A stretch of DNA of 64,000 nt from Phoronis australis (taxonomy: Eukaryota; Phoronida; Phoronidae), in assembly GCA_002633005.1 (NCBI GenBank), contig NMRA01000740.1, positions 101,673 to 165,672 of the forward strand, given 5' to 3'. Shown here in pieces: positions 53,101 through 63,734 of the stretch. The notes below the pieces were generated by a model. It was not told the DNA's origin. It ran no database searches and saw only the letters and a program-made list of their open reading frames with translations. The translations under genes were made by a program, and so were the position numbers. Positions within the stretch are counted from its first letter, which is position 1. The number at the start of each line of letters is the position of its first letter.

Positions 53101-54590
53101 CTTATACGCAGCTGCTGGGCAGTGGGGTTGGTTTTCTTCCAACGCAAATTGCTTTGGTTTAAATGATCTGGTTAATGACCCATCTGATCTTGTTTTGGTT
53201 GCCCATTCATTGAACTCGATGTATTCTCCTTCCGTTGAACTGTGCAATGTGATATCGCCCCACTGGAGATTTCTATTCTCATCGTTTCCACAAAATCCTA
53301 ACAGGAGAGTTTTATTCAACCACACCAAGTTGAGTAAAGCAGTTGGACTGTGCAGTCCAATTACTCCCCTGGCCCATAGAATTTCCTGATCATTGACAGT
53401 AAGCTCCTCTGCTTTATAACTTTTGTTGCCCTTTCCTTGAGCTTTCAGGTCTTTTCGCTTTGCTTGCAGCACTGCTCTTGATCCACTAAACACTTGATCA
53501 CTTAAAATCGAAAACTTGGAATCATTTTCTCGCAGAAAACGATCAATAGGTCTGTGAAAACTTAAAAGAGTGTCTGGCTCATACTTCGATCTGTCTCTCT
53601 TTTTTACTTCAAGAAAGAAACAGCTCAAATAAGCATCCAGCTCTTCTTTTGATAGCTCAAGGATGTGTCTCTTCTCAGCTTGTCTTGTCGCTGCCAGCCA
53701 GGTGTTGAATGTTTCCACGTCGTATTTTGTTTTTCTTACGGTGTTTGAATTTTTCTTCGATTCGACAAAGTCCTTAACGTCTCTAGCGTTAAACTTTTCA
53801 CGGTATCTGTCATTTTCTTCAAATTTGAGTTCATTGATTTCCAATTTAAATGTCGGTAGCTTGTCATCTGGAATCCTAGACATATTGTAACCAGGTAACC
53901 TACTGTACTATAGCAGACGATATTTTGACGATAGACGCTTAGCATAAAATGTGTAGTAAGCTAGTCAGTTTGTTTAAAACTTGTTTTATAGGTTCACCTT
54001 ATTTCTATTTTGTTTAAATTTTCAGTTGGTTTTGAGTAAAAACATTGCTTTAGCAAGAAATGACTCGGCGTTTCTTAAGAGGTCATGACCTCCGACCCCT
54101 TGTCTCTGACATGGAAAGCAATTCCATAGCCGAGGCGAGTCGAGAAAGGTAGATCGATTCATTGCAATGTTTGTCGTTTAGTATGTGGTATAAATAGATT
54201 ATTACATGTTCTCAGCCGTTATCCCCCTTATCTAGAGCCCTTGTGGGTTTTGGACAATAATTGTCCAAAATCCACAAGGGCTCTAGATAAGGGGATAATG
54301 ACTTCACCATGTAATAATCTATATTTATCTTTATCATTGCAGGGTAAGAAAGTGTTCTATGTAACGAACAACAACAGTAAAACTCAAGAAGAATGTCTCG
54401 TGAAATGTCTCCAGCTGGGATTTCCTGCTGAGAAGGTACATGTAACACCACCTGTAGGAAATGTCTATGAACGATTAACACTTTTAGTTCAAATAGAAAT
54501 AACCAAAACATAGTTTTTTCTCTTTTTAGAATTTATTCAAGAAAATACGCAATTACATTAAGAAATAACAAATATATGCTCACACACACG

Positions 54591-54627
<37 letters not shown>

Positions 54628-57600
54628 TCATGCTTCAAAATAATTGGTTAACTCGATTTAATTTTTTGCTATTGCTTTAAATATTTTTAGGGTTGTTGGT
54701 TTCAAATTTCTCAAAAGGAGACTATTTCTTAATTTGCAATATAGCTACAAAGCCAATATTTAAATGCTGGTATGTAGGTGGGTGTAATTTGGTCTTTAGA
54801 ACACTGATGAATAATATATTGAGACATAGTTAAAATACTATAGACCTCAATGTTATCCTTGCCTTAGTTTAAATTATGTTGTGCTTGTATTTTGATTATT
54901 AACCTCTGAACGTCATGTCACATATTAGAATATGTAGGTCCCAAGTGTGGATATTTAAGTTTTGTTAAACTGAAATGAATTTAAAGTTAAAATTCACCGC
55001 CTGTCGTGAAACATATTGGATAGCATATAAAATCACACATGAAAGATGACGCTCAAAAATCGAATCTGAACTGGGCGGAAGAAATTAACATTACTCATAG
55101 GTCTTGTAAACTGACCCATCAATTTGAGTTTGTGTGCGTGAATTGACCTATCGGCATGCTTTTCTATAAAGTTATCCATGGCTCAAGTATTAGGGCTGCA
55201 TAAACTGTGTTTTGCGTCTCCAAGGCTGTGCTTAGTGGTTGGTAGGTTGTGTTTGGCAGCCAGTGAACTGTGTTTGGTTGCTGGTGAACCATGCTTGTTG
55301 ACGAACCATGCTTGTTGACGAACCGTGCTTGTTGGCGAACCGTGCTTGTTGGTGAACCGTGCTTGTTGGTGAACCGTGCTTGTTGGTGAACCGTGCTTTT
55401 TATGACCGTAAGCAGTGATCATGAGTACAACAGCGGTGCTGTTCGGGTAGCAAGACTAAAACATGAAAGACTTTTATTCAAAGCGATTTTGTTGTTTTTC
55501 AGGAGGACGTCATCTGTGCTTCCTATGTTTTGGCTGCCTATCTGAAGAATGTGCTCAACTTCACTGGCAAAGTCTATTTGATTGGCAGTATGGGTGTGGC
55601 CAAAGAGTTTGAAAATCATGGAATTGATTATACTGGTGTTGGGGTAAGACTGCAGGTTTCATTCTGATGACTTGCTGGTAATAGCCCCTTACAGTTAATA
55701 GTCACTTGCTGTAGTCTCAGATTTTGAGAACGACTGAGTGGGCATCAAACTGTTCTCAAAATCAGGAATCCTTCTATGTGACTATTGCTGACTCATGAAG
55801 ACCTTGGTTTATATTTTGGCTTCAGAAACAGACAACAAAAATGTTTTAAAGTACTTTTGTGTTTTTCAAAGTAAAAAATCCTATAAACATGTGGGTGATA
55901 TCAGCCAACATCATGTTATTCAATGTTCATATATGTGCAATTTGATGCTCGTTATTCTGCATAACAGTAATAACAAATAATTATTAAACAGCAAATGTCT
56001 TCAACATATTTAATTCTTGTATGTGATGACACTTGAATTTCAATTTCAAAGGGAATGGATAAAAGTCTTATTTAAGCAACTGACCACTTTCATTAGCAAT
56101 AATCAAATTTCTTTCAAGTCAATAAATAAGTATAGACACTGATGTTGGCCAATAAACAGAAAAATCAGAAATCCCAACTGGGAATCAGTAATTGCACAGA
56201 TATTGGGTCCTCAGTAGGTCAGTGGTAAGATCATTAGACCAACAATCTAGAGACCTGTGGTTCAATTCCCAGTTGAGGTAGTTTCTGATTTTTCTGTGTT
56301 TATTTGATTGAAAACAAGTCGGGTGACTGTGTACCAGATATTGTTTGTTGTTATCTTTGGAGTACACATGGTGATGATAATCAAAGGAGGTTACTCTCAT
56401 TTTCACAATATTTATCTGTAGTCTCACAGTTGATTATATAATTGTCCGAAAAAGGCAAAACGCCACTCTTAGGATGGATGACACAACAGTTGGGTGCAAA
56501 CAGTAATTGCACAGATATCAGGTCCTCAGTAGCTCAGTGGTAAGAGCACTAGACAGGCTATCTAGAGACTTGCAGTTTGATTCCTAGTTGGGGATTCCTT
56601 ATTTTGCTGTGTTTATTTGATATTCTTGGCCAACATCATTGTCAGTATATTTACTATATCTAATCAACACATACTGGTAAATTGCTGATTATAATTGTCC
56701 AAATCTCATGTGAAAAAGAAGAAATGTGTCTCATGGGATGGATGACATAACAGTTGACTGCACTGATATCGGGTCCTCAGTAGTTCAGCGGTAAGAGCGC
56801 TAGACCAGCAATCTAGAGACCTGTGGTTTGATTCCTTGTTGTGGTTCCTGATTTTTCTGTTTTAATATTTGATATTCAAATTTCTTTGGTAACTTGTCAA
56901 TGAGTTTTTTGCTATTCATGAGAAGAATCTTAGGTTGCCACCCTCACAGGTCAAGGTTGGGCTATTCAACCGGTTTATGTACCTCGGAATCTGCAGGTAT
57001 TGATCAAAGACATCATGCTGCTATACTTAATGAGATGGCCTCAGGCTCCTGGTGTTATTGTTCTCTAGATTATCAGAGCCATCATAAACACAGTGGGGGC
57101 GACAATAGTGTTTTTGAAAGTTTTCATTTTGACAGTTTTTATTATTTAAATAGTTGGTGAAATGTACACGTGATTAGGTTTTTGAATTTTGAAAATGAGA
57201 CAAGAAATGTGACTTTTGCAGCCTAAAACGTTTGTATAATGTTGTCTGTTCCTCATTAATTCTCCCGGGTGTGCAAAATAATTGGGTCATTTACCATCAA
57301 GTAATAGTTGGATTTTAGGCAAGCCAAGTATCATTGTACTTTAACAATTCTTGGCATGTGTAAACGCATAAAGTAAATATATTTTAAAAATTCCTCGTGA
57401 CCACAGAATTTTTTATGTGACAAGAATAAGACCCAGTACCATGAAATATTACAATGGAGATTGCCATAACTTCCACAGACATGAATTGTTTTGCATGAAA
57501 ATTGGAAATTGTTTTCCTTATTCTGATAACTACAATTAACGTGTCGTTGATTTTACAGCCAAGTTCTCGCACCTAAAGGCTTCAAATAAAATCTCATTAA

Positions 57601-60055
57601 CTCGCTTTTATTAGCTAATATACTCAAGAAACAAAAGTTTCATGTAAAATTCATGTTAAAATTGCTGTCCAACAATCTCCATGAAATATATCGTAATTTT
57701 TTACCCAAAAAACCAAAATGAATCACATGATTACAAACAACACCGTGTCATTTTCTGTGCATAAAATATGTAAAAATATTCAAAATATTTGATTATTGGA
57801 TATGAAATTGGTCAATTACCTCAATTAAGACAATTCTTACTGGTACACTGGTACAGTGGTAGACTGTTCTATTTCAGCCAGATGTTGTTGGCGATGATGA
57901 AGGGTATGACGACTGGATGAATATAGAACTAGATCCACAGGTATGATATTTAACAAGCAACACAGGTTAGATTAAGGACCATAGCTTTTGTTCCTTTAAG
58001 TGTTGTTTTCAATGATTTTTAATTTGTAATTTAAAGCTTTTGAGTCACTCACTTTTTTAAATTTAGTGCAAAGTCTGTGTATGACCACATGCGATCATGT
58101 CATTGTATCTCATGTCAACAAAAACATCTACGAAAGTCTTGGGGATCATCCATGGGTTCTGATTTTTCCGTTTGACACTATATTTCTCAATAAAGTATAC
58201 TGTGTCTTCCGATGATACTGATTTTCCTCTGAATATAGATTATAGTAATTGACAGTTTTTGAACATTTTAAAAGTGTAGGTTGACCTTCAACCTCCCACC
58301 TCTTTGCATAATTTATTGGCCTTTGAAAATGTCTTGCATTATGGGCGATGCTTTAAAAGACTTGGAAGTTTTTGTGTGTTTCTGTTTTATTTAACAGTTG
58401 AGTGCTGGTTCTTCTCTAGGTAAACTGCGTGTGCATAGGATTTGACAAACACATCAGTTATCGAAAGATTCTAAAGGCTTCGTCCTACATAAGGATGAAG
58501 AGTTGTATGTTCCTGGCTACTAATGAAGATACCTCAGTGCCTCTGAGGGGGGATGTGCACATTGCTGGTGAGTGGAAACGTGAGATGAGTGTGATGTATG
58601 AATGATTTAGGTTACGTCATGTACTATTTTTAGAGATCACGTGTTATGTTATGTAGTCACGTGATGGTTTCACCATCAGTTTGTAGTTATACGTTCACTG
58701 CTTGTATTACCACGATCACGAATAGACGTATTTTATTATCACTAGAATAATTGTTGTTCCTTCCACTCTGGCTACCCAACGATAAACATAACAATGTGTA
58801 GATGATAGATCTTAGGCTTATCAATAACGGTTGTGATCGTGCACTGCCTGAAGAGTCACATAAGGTCTCTTAGTGAACACCCATGTGAGGTTTCTGTTTA
58901 CGCAACATTTTCCCGTGAACAGAGTTACGGTAAAAATCCTTTAAAAATTGTGTTTTCAGTCTACCGAGTGGGTAATTTTCTCTCTTCCAAATTGGAGAAT
59001 TTTTACTGCTCTAGTTCACGTGACATCTTTCGATTCGATTGAAATTGTTTCAAATCTTTGCTTCTTATTGAGTTTTGTGTTGTAAGAATGTGCGCATTTA
59101 CCTTCACAGGGTCTATGTGTTGTTCTGTATGATGTATTATGTTTTTGGATTATCTAACTTACCTGTAGCTATCCTTTGTGCCAGGTTACTCCTGTCGTCT
59201 TAGCTTTGTTACAGTAGGATTCTTTCAAAAGTACTAATTTTTACTTTGTTGTTTCCAGGAGCCGGCTCCATCGTAGCACCAGTGAAGGCAGCTACAGGTG
59301 TTCAACCAACAGTCGTAGGTAAACCTCATCAGCCAGTCTTTGATGTGGTACGGAAGTTGACAGGTGCTGACCCCAGTCGTACAGTCATGGTGGGAGACAG
59401 GTAGGCCCTCTGGAGGCAGCTATTGCAACTGATGATGTGTGTTTAGCAGATGTAGGCATTGCAGTAATTGTGTTTTATCAAGGGTACTCAGTAGCTGTGC
59501 AGGTGAGTATTGAATTGTCTCCATGAACTCCTGAATCATTTGCGCATCCCACTGAATCTTGGAAAAATTCATAATGTTTGGAAATGATTTACACTTATGA
59601 TAAGTGTTTTGTGAAAATTAGTTATTAATGATTATGCAAATGTGTTAGCGGTTCTTTTGTTTGATTTTGTTCATAAACATATAGCTCTGGCTTGTTAAAA
59701 GTACATTTTTATGATTCAGCGGTTTGTGCAGGTGATTCATGACCTTCTGCTTTTGGGTCACATGTGTATTATTTAATCACTTTCTGCTTAACGGATTTTA
59801 TTATTTATGCAAAATTGTGTCAGTGGTAAGGGATATACCGTAACTTTAAATAATAAAAAATTCTGGTCTTGTAGGTTGGACACAGATATTGCTTTGGGTC
59901 ATAACTGTGGCCTTCACTCAATCCTTGTCCTGACTGGCTGTCATTCCCTTCAAGATGTGGACGTCTGCTCAAAGAATGGTGGATCCATCAATGGACACTG
60001 TATACCAGAGTATTATATACCTTCATTTGGAGATTTAGGCCAGTTTATTGATTAA
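47125..60055 (+). CDS. PGP: Phosphoglycolate phosphatase (HAD family, PGP), eight exons
   Basis: Hydrolyses 2-phosphoglycolate and, in mammals, other small phosphate esters such as glycerol-3-phosphate; cytosolic. Exons: 47125-47206, 50808-50875, 54343-54435, 55503-55643, 57878-57940, 58420-58567, 59259-59400 and 59875-60055. They sum to 918 bases, 305 residues plus stop (human about 321). All HAD motifs are present. Motif I is LLDCDGVLW (nucleophile Asp25, acid/base Asp27, split across intron 1), motif II is YVTNNNSKT (Thr58), motif III is VVGKPHQPVFD (Lys220) and motif IV is MVGDRLDTDI (Asp245, Asp250). The C2-type cap lies between II and III (YLIGSMGVAKEFE, VCIGFDKHISYRKI, FLATNEDTSVPLRG). 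The start is MAAPRLISLDNAKAL, with no better upstream ATG. A poly(A) signal AATAAA at 62463-62468 would give a 2.4 kb 3' UTR. Identity is firm. Confidence 0.95.
47248..47343 (+). repeat. Local duplication of PGP exon 1 coding sequence inside intron 1
   Basis: The intron continues the exon 1 reading frame to a stop at 47341-47343. It includes PRLISSDNVEDFVEF, a near copy of PRLISLDNAKALVDAL in exon 1 (47134-47181). DNA blocks match too (CC.AGG.TGATTTCT..TGATAACG). Retaining the intron start would give a short protein ending TDSDTDSDK that lacks motifs II-IV. Confidence 0.55.
47555..47670 (+). repeat. tRNA-derived SINE-like element, family A, copy 2
   Basis: Matches the reverse complement of 8431-8550 (blocks listed there). 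A-box-like TAGCTGAATGGTTAGCACGC and B-box-like CTGATTCGATTCCCGG are clearer in this copy. It lies in PGP intron 1. Confidence 0.7.
47700..48030. repeat. Cluster of GCGACCTG / GCGAGCTG motifs in both orientations
   Basis: TGCGACCTG, TGCGAGCTG and their reverse forms (CAGGTCGCA, AAGTCGCAAAATGCGAC) occur about ten times in 330 bases, followed by a terminal ATCGAGCCCTG. Short inverted pairs such as GGTCGCAAAATGCGACC are perfect small hairpins. Probably the body of a repetitive element next to the SINE at 47555. Confidence 0.6.
49600..49820 (+). repeat. Dispersed repeat family D, copy 1 (two internal subunits)
   Basis: GAACCAAAGTTAAGCGTTCA, then ACTGCAACTCCC.AAAACATCGA and TAGTAT.ATGAAAGGC, also occur at 63735-63842. 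An earlier weaker subunit (GACCGAAGTTGACTGTTCATACTGCA) lies at about 49642. It is in PGP intron 1. No ORF. Confidence 0.65.
51995..52070 (+). repeat. tRNA-like element in PGP intron 2
   Basis: GGCTTAGCTCAGCC (A-box-like) is followed about 40 bases later by AGTGAGTTCGATTTCG (B-box-like). The stems are imperfect and no clear anticodon arm is visible. A degraded tRNA-derived element is likely. Confidence 0.4.
52203..52224. repeat. Perfect 22-base palindrome
   Basis: The sequence is exactly self-complementary around a central ACTAGT, with arms beginning GTTATCTC. It stands immediately before the tRNA-like element at 52230-52307 and may be the end of that repeat unit. Confidence 0.85.
52230..52307 (-). 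repeat. tRNA-like element with a strong B box
   Basis: On the - strand: CAGCCGCTGAGTGGTGAAG (A box/D arm), GACCAGCAACGCCCGAGG, then CCCGGGTTCGACTCCGG, a perfect T-arm. An acceptor stem does not form convincingly, so it is called tRNA-derived rather than a functional tRNA gene. It lies in PGP intron 2. Confidence 0.5.
52644..52777 (+). other. Small acidic ORF beside the Crypton-like gene
   Basis: A 44-codon + strand ORF (MLNVSPVIVEFPNTDDNPNE and on, rich in Glu/Asp: EEVREIEMLLEDD) ends at 52777, exactly where the antisense recombinase frame also stops. A donor-like HP|GTAAGTAAG sequence is present at 52760. It might be a first exon of a transposon-borne or host transcript. Not recognised. Confidence 0.25.
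52775..53883 (-). mobile_element. Crypton-type tyrosine recombinase (DUF3504-like) ORF, frameshifted near its 3' end
   Basis: An uninterrupted - strand ORF of 343 codons from 53883 to 52852, in intron 2 and antisense to PGP. The N-terminal half has the SAM-like fold expected of these recombinases (VETFNTWLAATRQ, ELDAYLSCFFLEVKK, LLSFHRPIDRFLRE). The catalytic half has the first Arg in GNDENRNLQWGDI, and FYLKPK and LAKMVPRMCEPAGIAG, all typical of DUF3504. After a run of seven A (about 52913-52919) the ORF leaves frame. The next frame continues with HSVRKTTCSM (the H-x-x-R box), TTVKQLSGHRN (second His) and NLNNY (candidate nucleophile Tyr), ending at 52775. One base is therefore missing relative to an intact gene, or the assembly has a homopolymer error. 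Circular Crypton DNA is integrated by such enzymes; related host genes exist. Confidence 0.7.
54190..54326. repeat. Long near-perfect fold-back palindrome upstream of PGP exon 3
   Basis: Two arms of about 65 bases meet at 54259. The inner 33 bases (from CCCCTTATCTAGAGCCCTTG to GGACAAT) pair with one mismatch, and the outer parts pair again (ATAGATTATTACATG with CATGTAATAATCTAT). The right end is only 16 bases from the exon 3 acceptor (AG at 54341-54342), so it covers the expected branch-point region. It resembles a fold-back MITE; no duplication of the target is evident. Confidence 0.8.
54578..54626 (+). repeat. CA dinucleotide microsatellite
   Basis: (CA)n with two CG interruptions, in PGP intron 3. 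Confidence 0.95.
55200..55400 (+). repeat. 17-base minisatellite (CGTGCTTGTTGGTGAAC)
   Basis: About six good copies lie between 55290 and 55398, with older degenerate units upstream from about 55200 (GCTGTGCTTAGTGG, TGTGTTTGGTTGCTGGTGAAC). Polarity is clear: the rightmost units are the most alike. The - strand frame across it (repeated HGSPTSTV/NKHGS) is a repeat translation, not a gene. It lies in PGP intron 3, about 100 bases before exon 4. Confidence 0.85.
56185..56890 (+). repeat. Tandem array of three tRNA-Ala-like units
   Basis: Units with the tRNA part at about 56208-56280, 56521-56593 and 56774-56846. Each reads GGTCCTCAGTAG.TCAG.GGTAAGA.C (acceptor plus D arm), then an anticodon stem (T)TAGA/TCTAG, then a GGTTCAATTCC-like T arm and a 3' strand that pairs with the 5' acceptor. 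The anticodon loops are CCAACAA, CAGGCTA and CCAGCAA: possible anticodons AAC, GGC and AGC, but position 33 is C or A, not U. The intervening sequences also repeat (GGATGGATGACA.AACAGTTG, TTTTTCTGTGTTTATTTGAT), so the whole SINE-like unit of about 250-310 bases is tandem. It lies in PGP intron 4. Confidence 0.75.
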
Positions 60056-61434
60056 CTATTGTTGGACAGATTACTCAACTGTATAGTATTAGTAGGAGAC
60101 TAGATATTCACCAGTTGATAGGTGTGATGGAAGGCTGTGCCTAATAACTGAATAGAGTGGGAACTGACTGAATGCTATTCAACAGCTTTGATATGTTGGT
60201 GATCTAATGCTCCCTTGTGACTACCTCACTGTTTGTGTTTACAGGCTTTTTCACTACTGTTTCACTAGCGCCATCTAGTGACTTTGGAACTTCGCATTTA
60301 TCGTCGTTGTCATATGTCCTGGGATTTTGGAGGACTTTGTAATACAAAGTTGGACAGTTTCATCTTGCCAATGTATGTTATCGAAATTGATTGTCTTTCT
60401 TTTTATCTATATTTAAATTGTTACAGCACTTGCTAGCACCTGTACCTAGTGTTTAATGACAACAAACTATTCACGTTTGGCTGACAGCCATATATTGCTT
60501 TTGATTGATCAAGTGACACTCGGTCTTCCAATTCATTAGGTTCAAGCAGTCTTCAGTGCACAGTTAGACAGTTCTAACCTAAATGCACACCATGAAATAT
60601 TAGGTCCCCCAATTTATAGGGGATGGGGTGTTTTATTTTTTTGNTGTTTGGTGTGCCTTTATCATACAGTTTGGTTCAGGGCTTCCAATGTAATGTGGTC
60701 CTCTCTCTTTGTACATCAGAATACTCCTGCAACCTTGTCGCGGTTGTGCGAGGATATTGACTGTATTAGACATTTCATACTCAGTAAAAAGTGAGATTAC
60801 AAATTCAGGGTTCAGACATACAGATTATTTGACTGGTCGTCTAAATCTGATCACTAGACTCAGTAAACGCTGTGATTGGATACTTAATTGTATGGCCAGA
60901 ACCAGGCTTTTTAAACAGTATAGCCAGAGATCAGTCTACACCTGGGGTCTACTGTAACTCACTGCACTATTTGTGGGTCTGACAGACGTTTAGTGCTTAT
61001 ATCTCATAATTACTTGTTGAAAAAAGTCTTCGCTAATCATTTTTCAGCAGAACTAAGGCAAGTAAGGGAAACCCTAAGGTGTTTCTGTGTGCTTATTCTT
61101 TTTCGTTATTTTAGAAAACAATTGGCTCTCACTGATGTGACTGTTAGTGTCATGTATGGGACAAATCATGAAAGCTGTGATAATTGTTTTGTCCAACTTT
61201 GTGGCCCACCCTGTGGGTTAATCTGTCCGCTGACTACTGACCAAAGTAGTCAGTCTGTGCTTGTTTGTGTTACTTATTCATTTCACTGGTCCACGCTATG
61301 CAACAACACAGATAAGTAAAAAGTGCGTTTTGTTGTCAAAATTTCAAAGCCCCATGCAGCACTAGTTTTGAAAACCATCGTTTTGATGTGGAATCCTTTG
61401 TTTTTTTGTTTTTTTTATACTATGAGTTAGCATC

Positions 61435-61630
61435 ATGCGCGCACCCAGGGGAGGGCTCAAATGAGCCTCCATTTGGCGAAGTGGGCAAAAATGTCTGACC
61501 CTGAGAGACATAAAGTTCGAGAAAATGGGACAAAAGTCCACTAAAAAAGCGCTCCGTTTTTTTTTGTTAGCAAAAGGTCCACGACGTCAAGAATTCGAGC
61601 CCCCCCATATTGAAGGCCAGGTGCGCGCAT
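61435..61630 (+). repeat. Dispersed repeat family C, copy 2
   Basis: Shares ordered blocks with 30105-30305 (listed there), in the same orientation. The left edge ATGCGCGCACCCAGGG and right edge CAGGTGCGCGCATGAGC are partly inverted repeats of each other. Confidence 0.6.
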
Positions 61631-62462
61631 GAGCATTCCCAATTACACATGGAAGTCTTTGATTGCTCCTATGGGATGATACTTTGCCCCTAATTTAATT
61701 TATTCCAATCTTTTAATTTTGCAAATTTGACTTGGTTTAATAAGCGTCATTAAACCATGTTTTTGACACCATTTTACATATCTCCATTATGTTCACATTT
61801 TCTTAATAATTAGCAAAGTCTGTGATAATTGATCAGCTTTATATGCTTTTTACACTTGAACAATGTCTATGGTTCTTATAATAGACAAATTAAGTGAAAC
61901 TGCCCTATAGTATAATATAATCTATTTGACTTATTTATTCACTTTAGGCAGTGTTCTGTTTTAGCACACATTTTCTTCATGGGTACTCCAGCTAGCTTTA
62001 CATGTGAACATCATTCAATTTGAGTTATGTCTAGAAGTAATGTAGGATAATTCAGTGCAGTTGTGTGTGTGTTTGTTCATAGACATAGGAAGTGGGGGAC
62101 ATGGTCCTAGTGGCCTTTCTCCACTAAATCAACCTAATGTCTTTGAGGAGAGGGAATTGGGGGCAATGGATGTAGATGTATCAGAGGAGGGGACTGTGTT
62201 CACGTTACCCTTGCCCTGACCTTGACCAAGGCAAGTCTTCTTATCACCATGGTGTGTTTGAAAGTGTTTGTGTGTGTGTGTAGGTGTTCATTCTTACTGG
62301 TTAATGTGTGTGTTATCTATGATATAGTTTCACTTATCAGTGCCATTGTGCCAACAGTGAATAGTTTGCAGGTAGGACTTTAATGTATTCACCCATTACA
62401 TTCTTTTGAGGAATTGTTTTGTTTTATAACTTTGTTTTTGTTTTGTCGTCACTTGCCTCAAC

Positions 62463-62468
62463 AATAAA
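62463..62468 (+). terminator. Candidate PGP poly(A) signal
   Basis: AATAAA followed within 20 bases by TTTATGTGTTTTCTGT, a GT-rich downstream element. Confidence 0.4.
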
Positions 62469-62626
62469 TGGTTTATGTGTTTTCTGTAATTTGTAATTTG
62501 ATTGTTTTGCAAATTTGTAGTGGGCAAAAATTAAAATACGAAATATCGAAACTAAACCCATGTTGTCTCAACTAGTGGAACAAACTGCCTGAACCCAATA
62601 AGTTCTTGGTTGCGATTTTTCTAGGG

Positions 62627-62802
62627 AGTGACTATGAGTGTCTCACCCTCTTGTCTGCTGTCGTTGTATGGTATAATGTCACCCATTCGGCATCCAGTGT
62701 TGTGAATCTAAACCCCAAAGCGCCGCCACTTGACGAAGAGAAAGTGCGAGAATATGCGCTCAAGGGCTATGCACATTCTCTACTAAGTTCAGATATCGAG
62801 GT
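62627..62802 (+). other. Candidate internal exon of an unidentified downstream gene
   Basis: A pyrimidine-rich TTTTTCTAG acceptor opens a frame that stays open for about 58 codons (SDYECLTLLSAVVVW, then LNPKAPPLDEEKVREYALKG and AHSLLSSDIE) to a GAG|GTCAGT donor at about 62803. Codon use and composition look like protein and the stretch is GC-richer than its surroundings. I do not recognise the family. It lies 2.5 kb beyond the PGP stop, so it would belong to the next + strand gene. Confidence 0.35.
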
Positions 62803-63227
62803 CAGTTGTGTATTCCGCTGCTGAGCAGACCTGTCATAAAACAAACTTATACCGGTTGCCTAGCTAAAGAAGGGGCATGTTTTCTTGCGTGTAACTTTGA
62901 AATCGGTGGGTCATTTTGAACATGTTTTTTTAATGTGTAAAGGAAAATCGTGCAAAACCATAGCTCACTGTGAATTTTTTATTTTGGACGTTTTTAGCGC
63001 TATCACAAGTATTGAAACTCTGCGTCGGAGCGCGTAGGGACTTTTATATGTTCGTCTCGGCAGAAACCAGTTACCCTGTTTTCTAAACTGAGCACAGCTT
63101 AACAATAGTTTATGAATTTTTGATGCTGAGCGAGTAATGTACATCATACGGAGTGCTTAACTTGTTCGGAAATTACCAACATCGTGCATGGAATGGTATG
63201 AAAACCATTAATGTTAACTATGAACGT

Positions 63228-63236
63228 TTGATTGAC

Positions 63237-63269
<33 letters not shown>

Positions 63270-63270
63270 A
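63228..63270 (+). repeat. (GATT)n microsatellite
   Basis: About ten consecutive GATT units with one GACT variant. Confidence 0.95.
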
Positions 63271-63734
63271 AATTGAATTGAAGTCATTTTTAGGCAAGTA
63301 AATGGGTATATTTGTGGACATATTTACACATACATATAAAAGAAATAATGTATAGACAGAGATAAACATACATCTCAAGTACCACGTGACATGTAAACGG
63401 ACTGGTTACACTGCAAGTGAATAAATAAATACTCAAAATGAAAGCACAAAATAAATAAATTAAGTCATAAAACATTTTAATTAATTGAGCTATGAAGAGC
63501 ACTCGCTAGTTTGTTAATCAAATAATTACAAACGAAGACGGGCCGGTAAAAGTGGCCAATTTCAAAGTAAATAACATAAGGACGCCTTATTTCCTGACTT
63601 GATGTTTTGAGACCCGTGTTTTTAATATCGTAAAAATGGCCATTAAACGTCACTGAATACATTGAACCTATCCAAAACAAGGCGTCGTCTTCTCTCTAAG
63701 GACACTGACCGACAAAGGAACTCTAAAGATAGAT

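Larger units (their letters stand above)
60056..62626 (+). other. Probable PGP 3' UTR and 3' flank
   Basis: No conserved coding sequence is seen. ORFs at 60709-60957 and 60993-61319 have no recognisable domain. The stretch includes a single N (60644), repeat family C copy 2 (61435-61630), TG-rich tracts (about 62060-62285) and AATAAA at 62463-62468. Confidence 0.4.

Noticed and set aside
53093-53890. + strand ORFs of 75-98 codons
   Set aside because: Antisense shadows of the recombinase ORF, which has recognisable motifs on the - strand.
55183-55422. - strand ORF with repeated HGSPTSTV-type peptides
   Set aside because: It is the translation of the 17-base minisatellite; a unit of 17 shifts frame each copy.
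56208-56846. Three functional tRNA genes
   Set aside because: Position 33 is not U in any unit, T-stem pairing is imperfect and the non-tRNA flanks are repeated, so they are called tRNA-derived elements.
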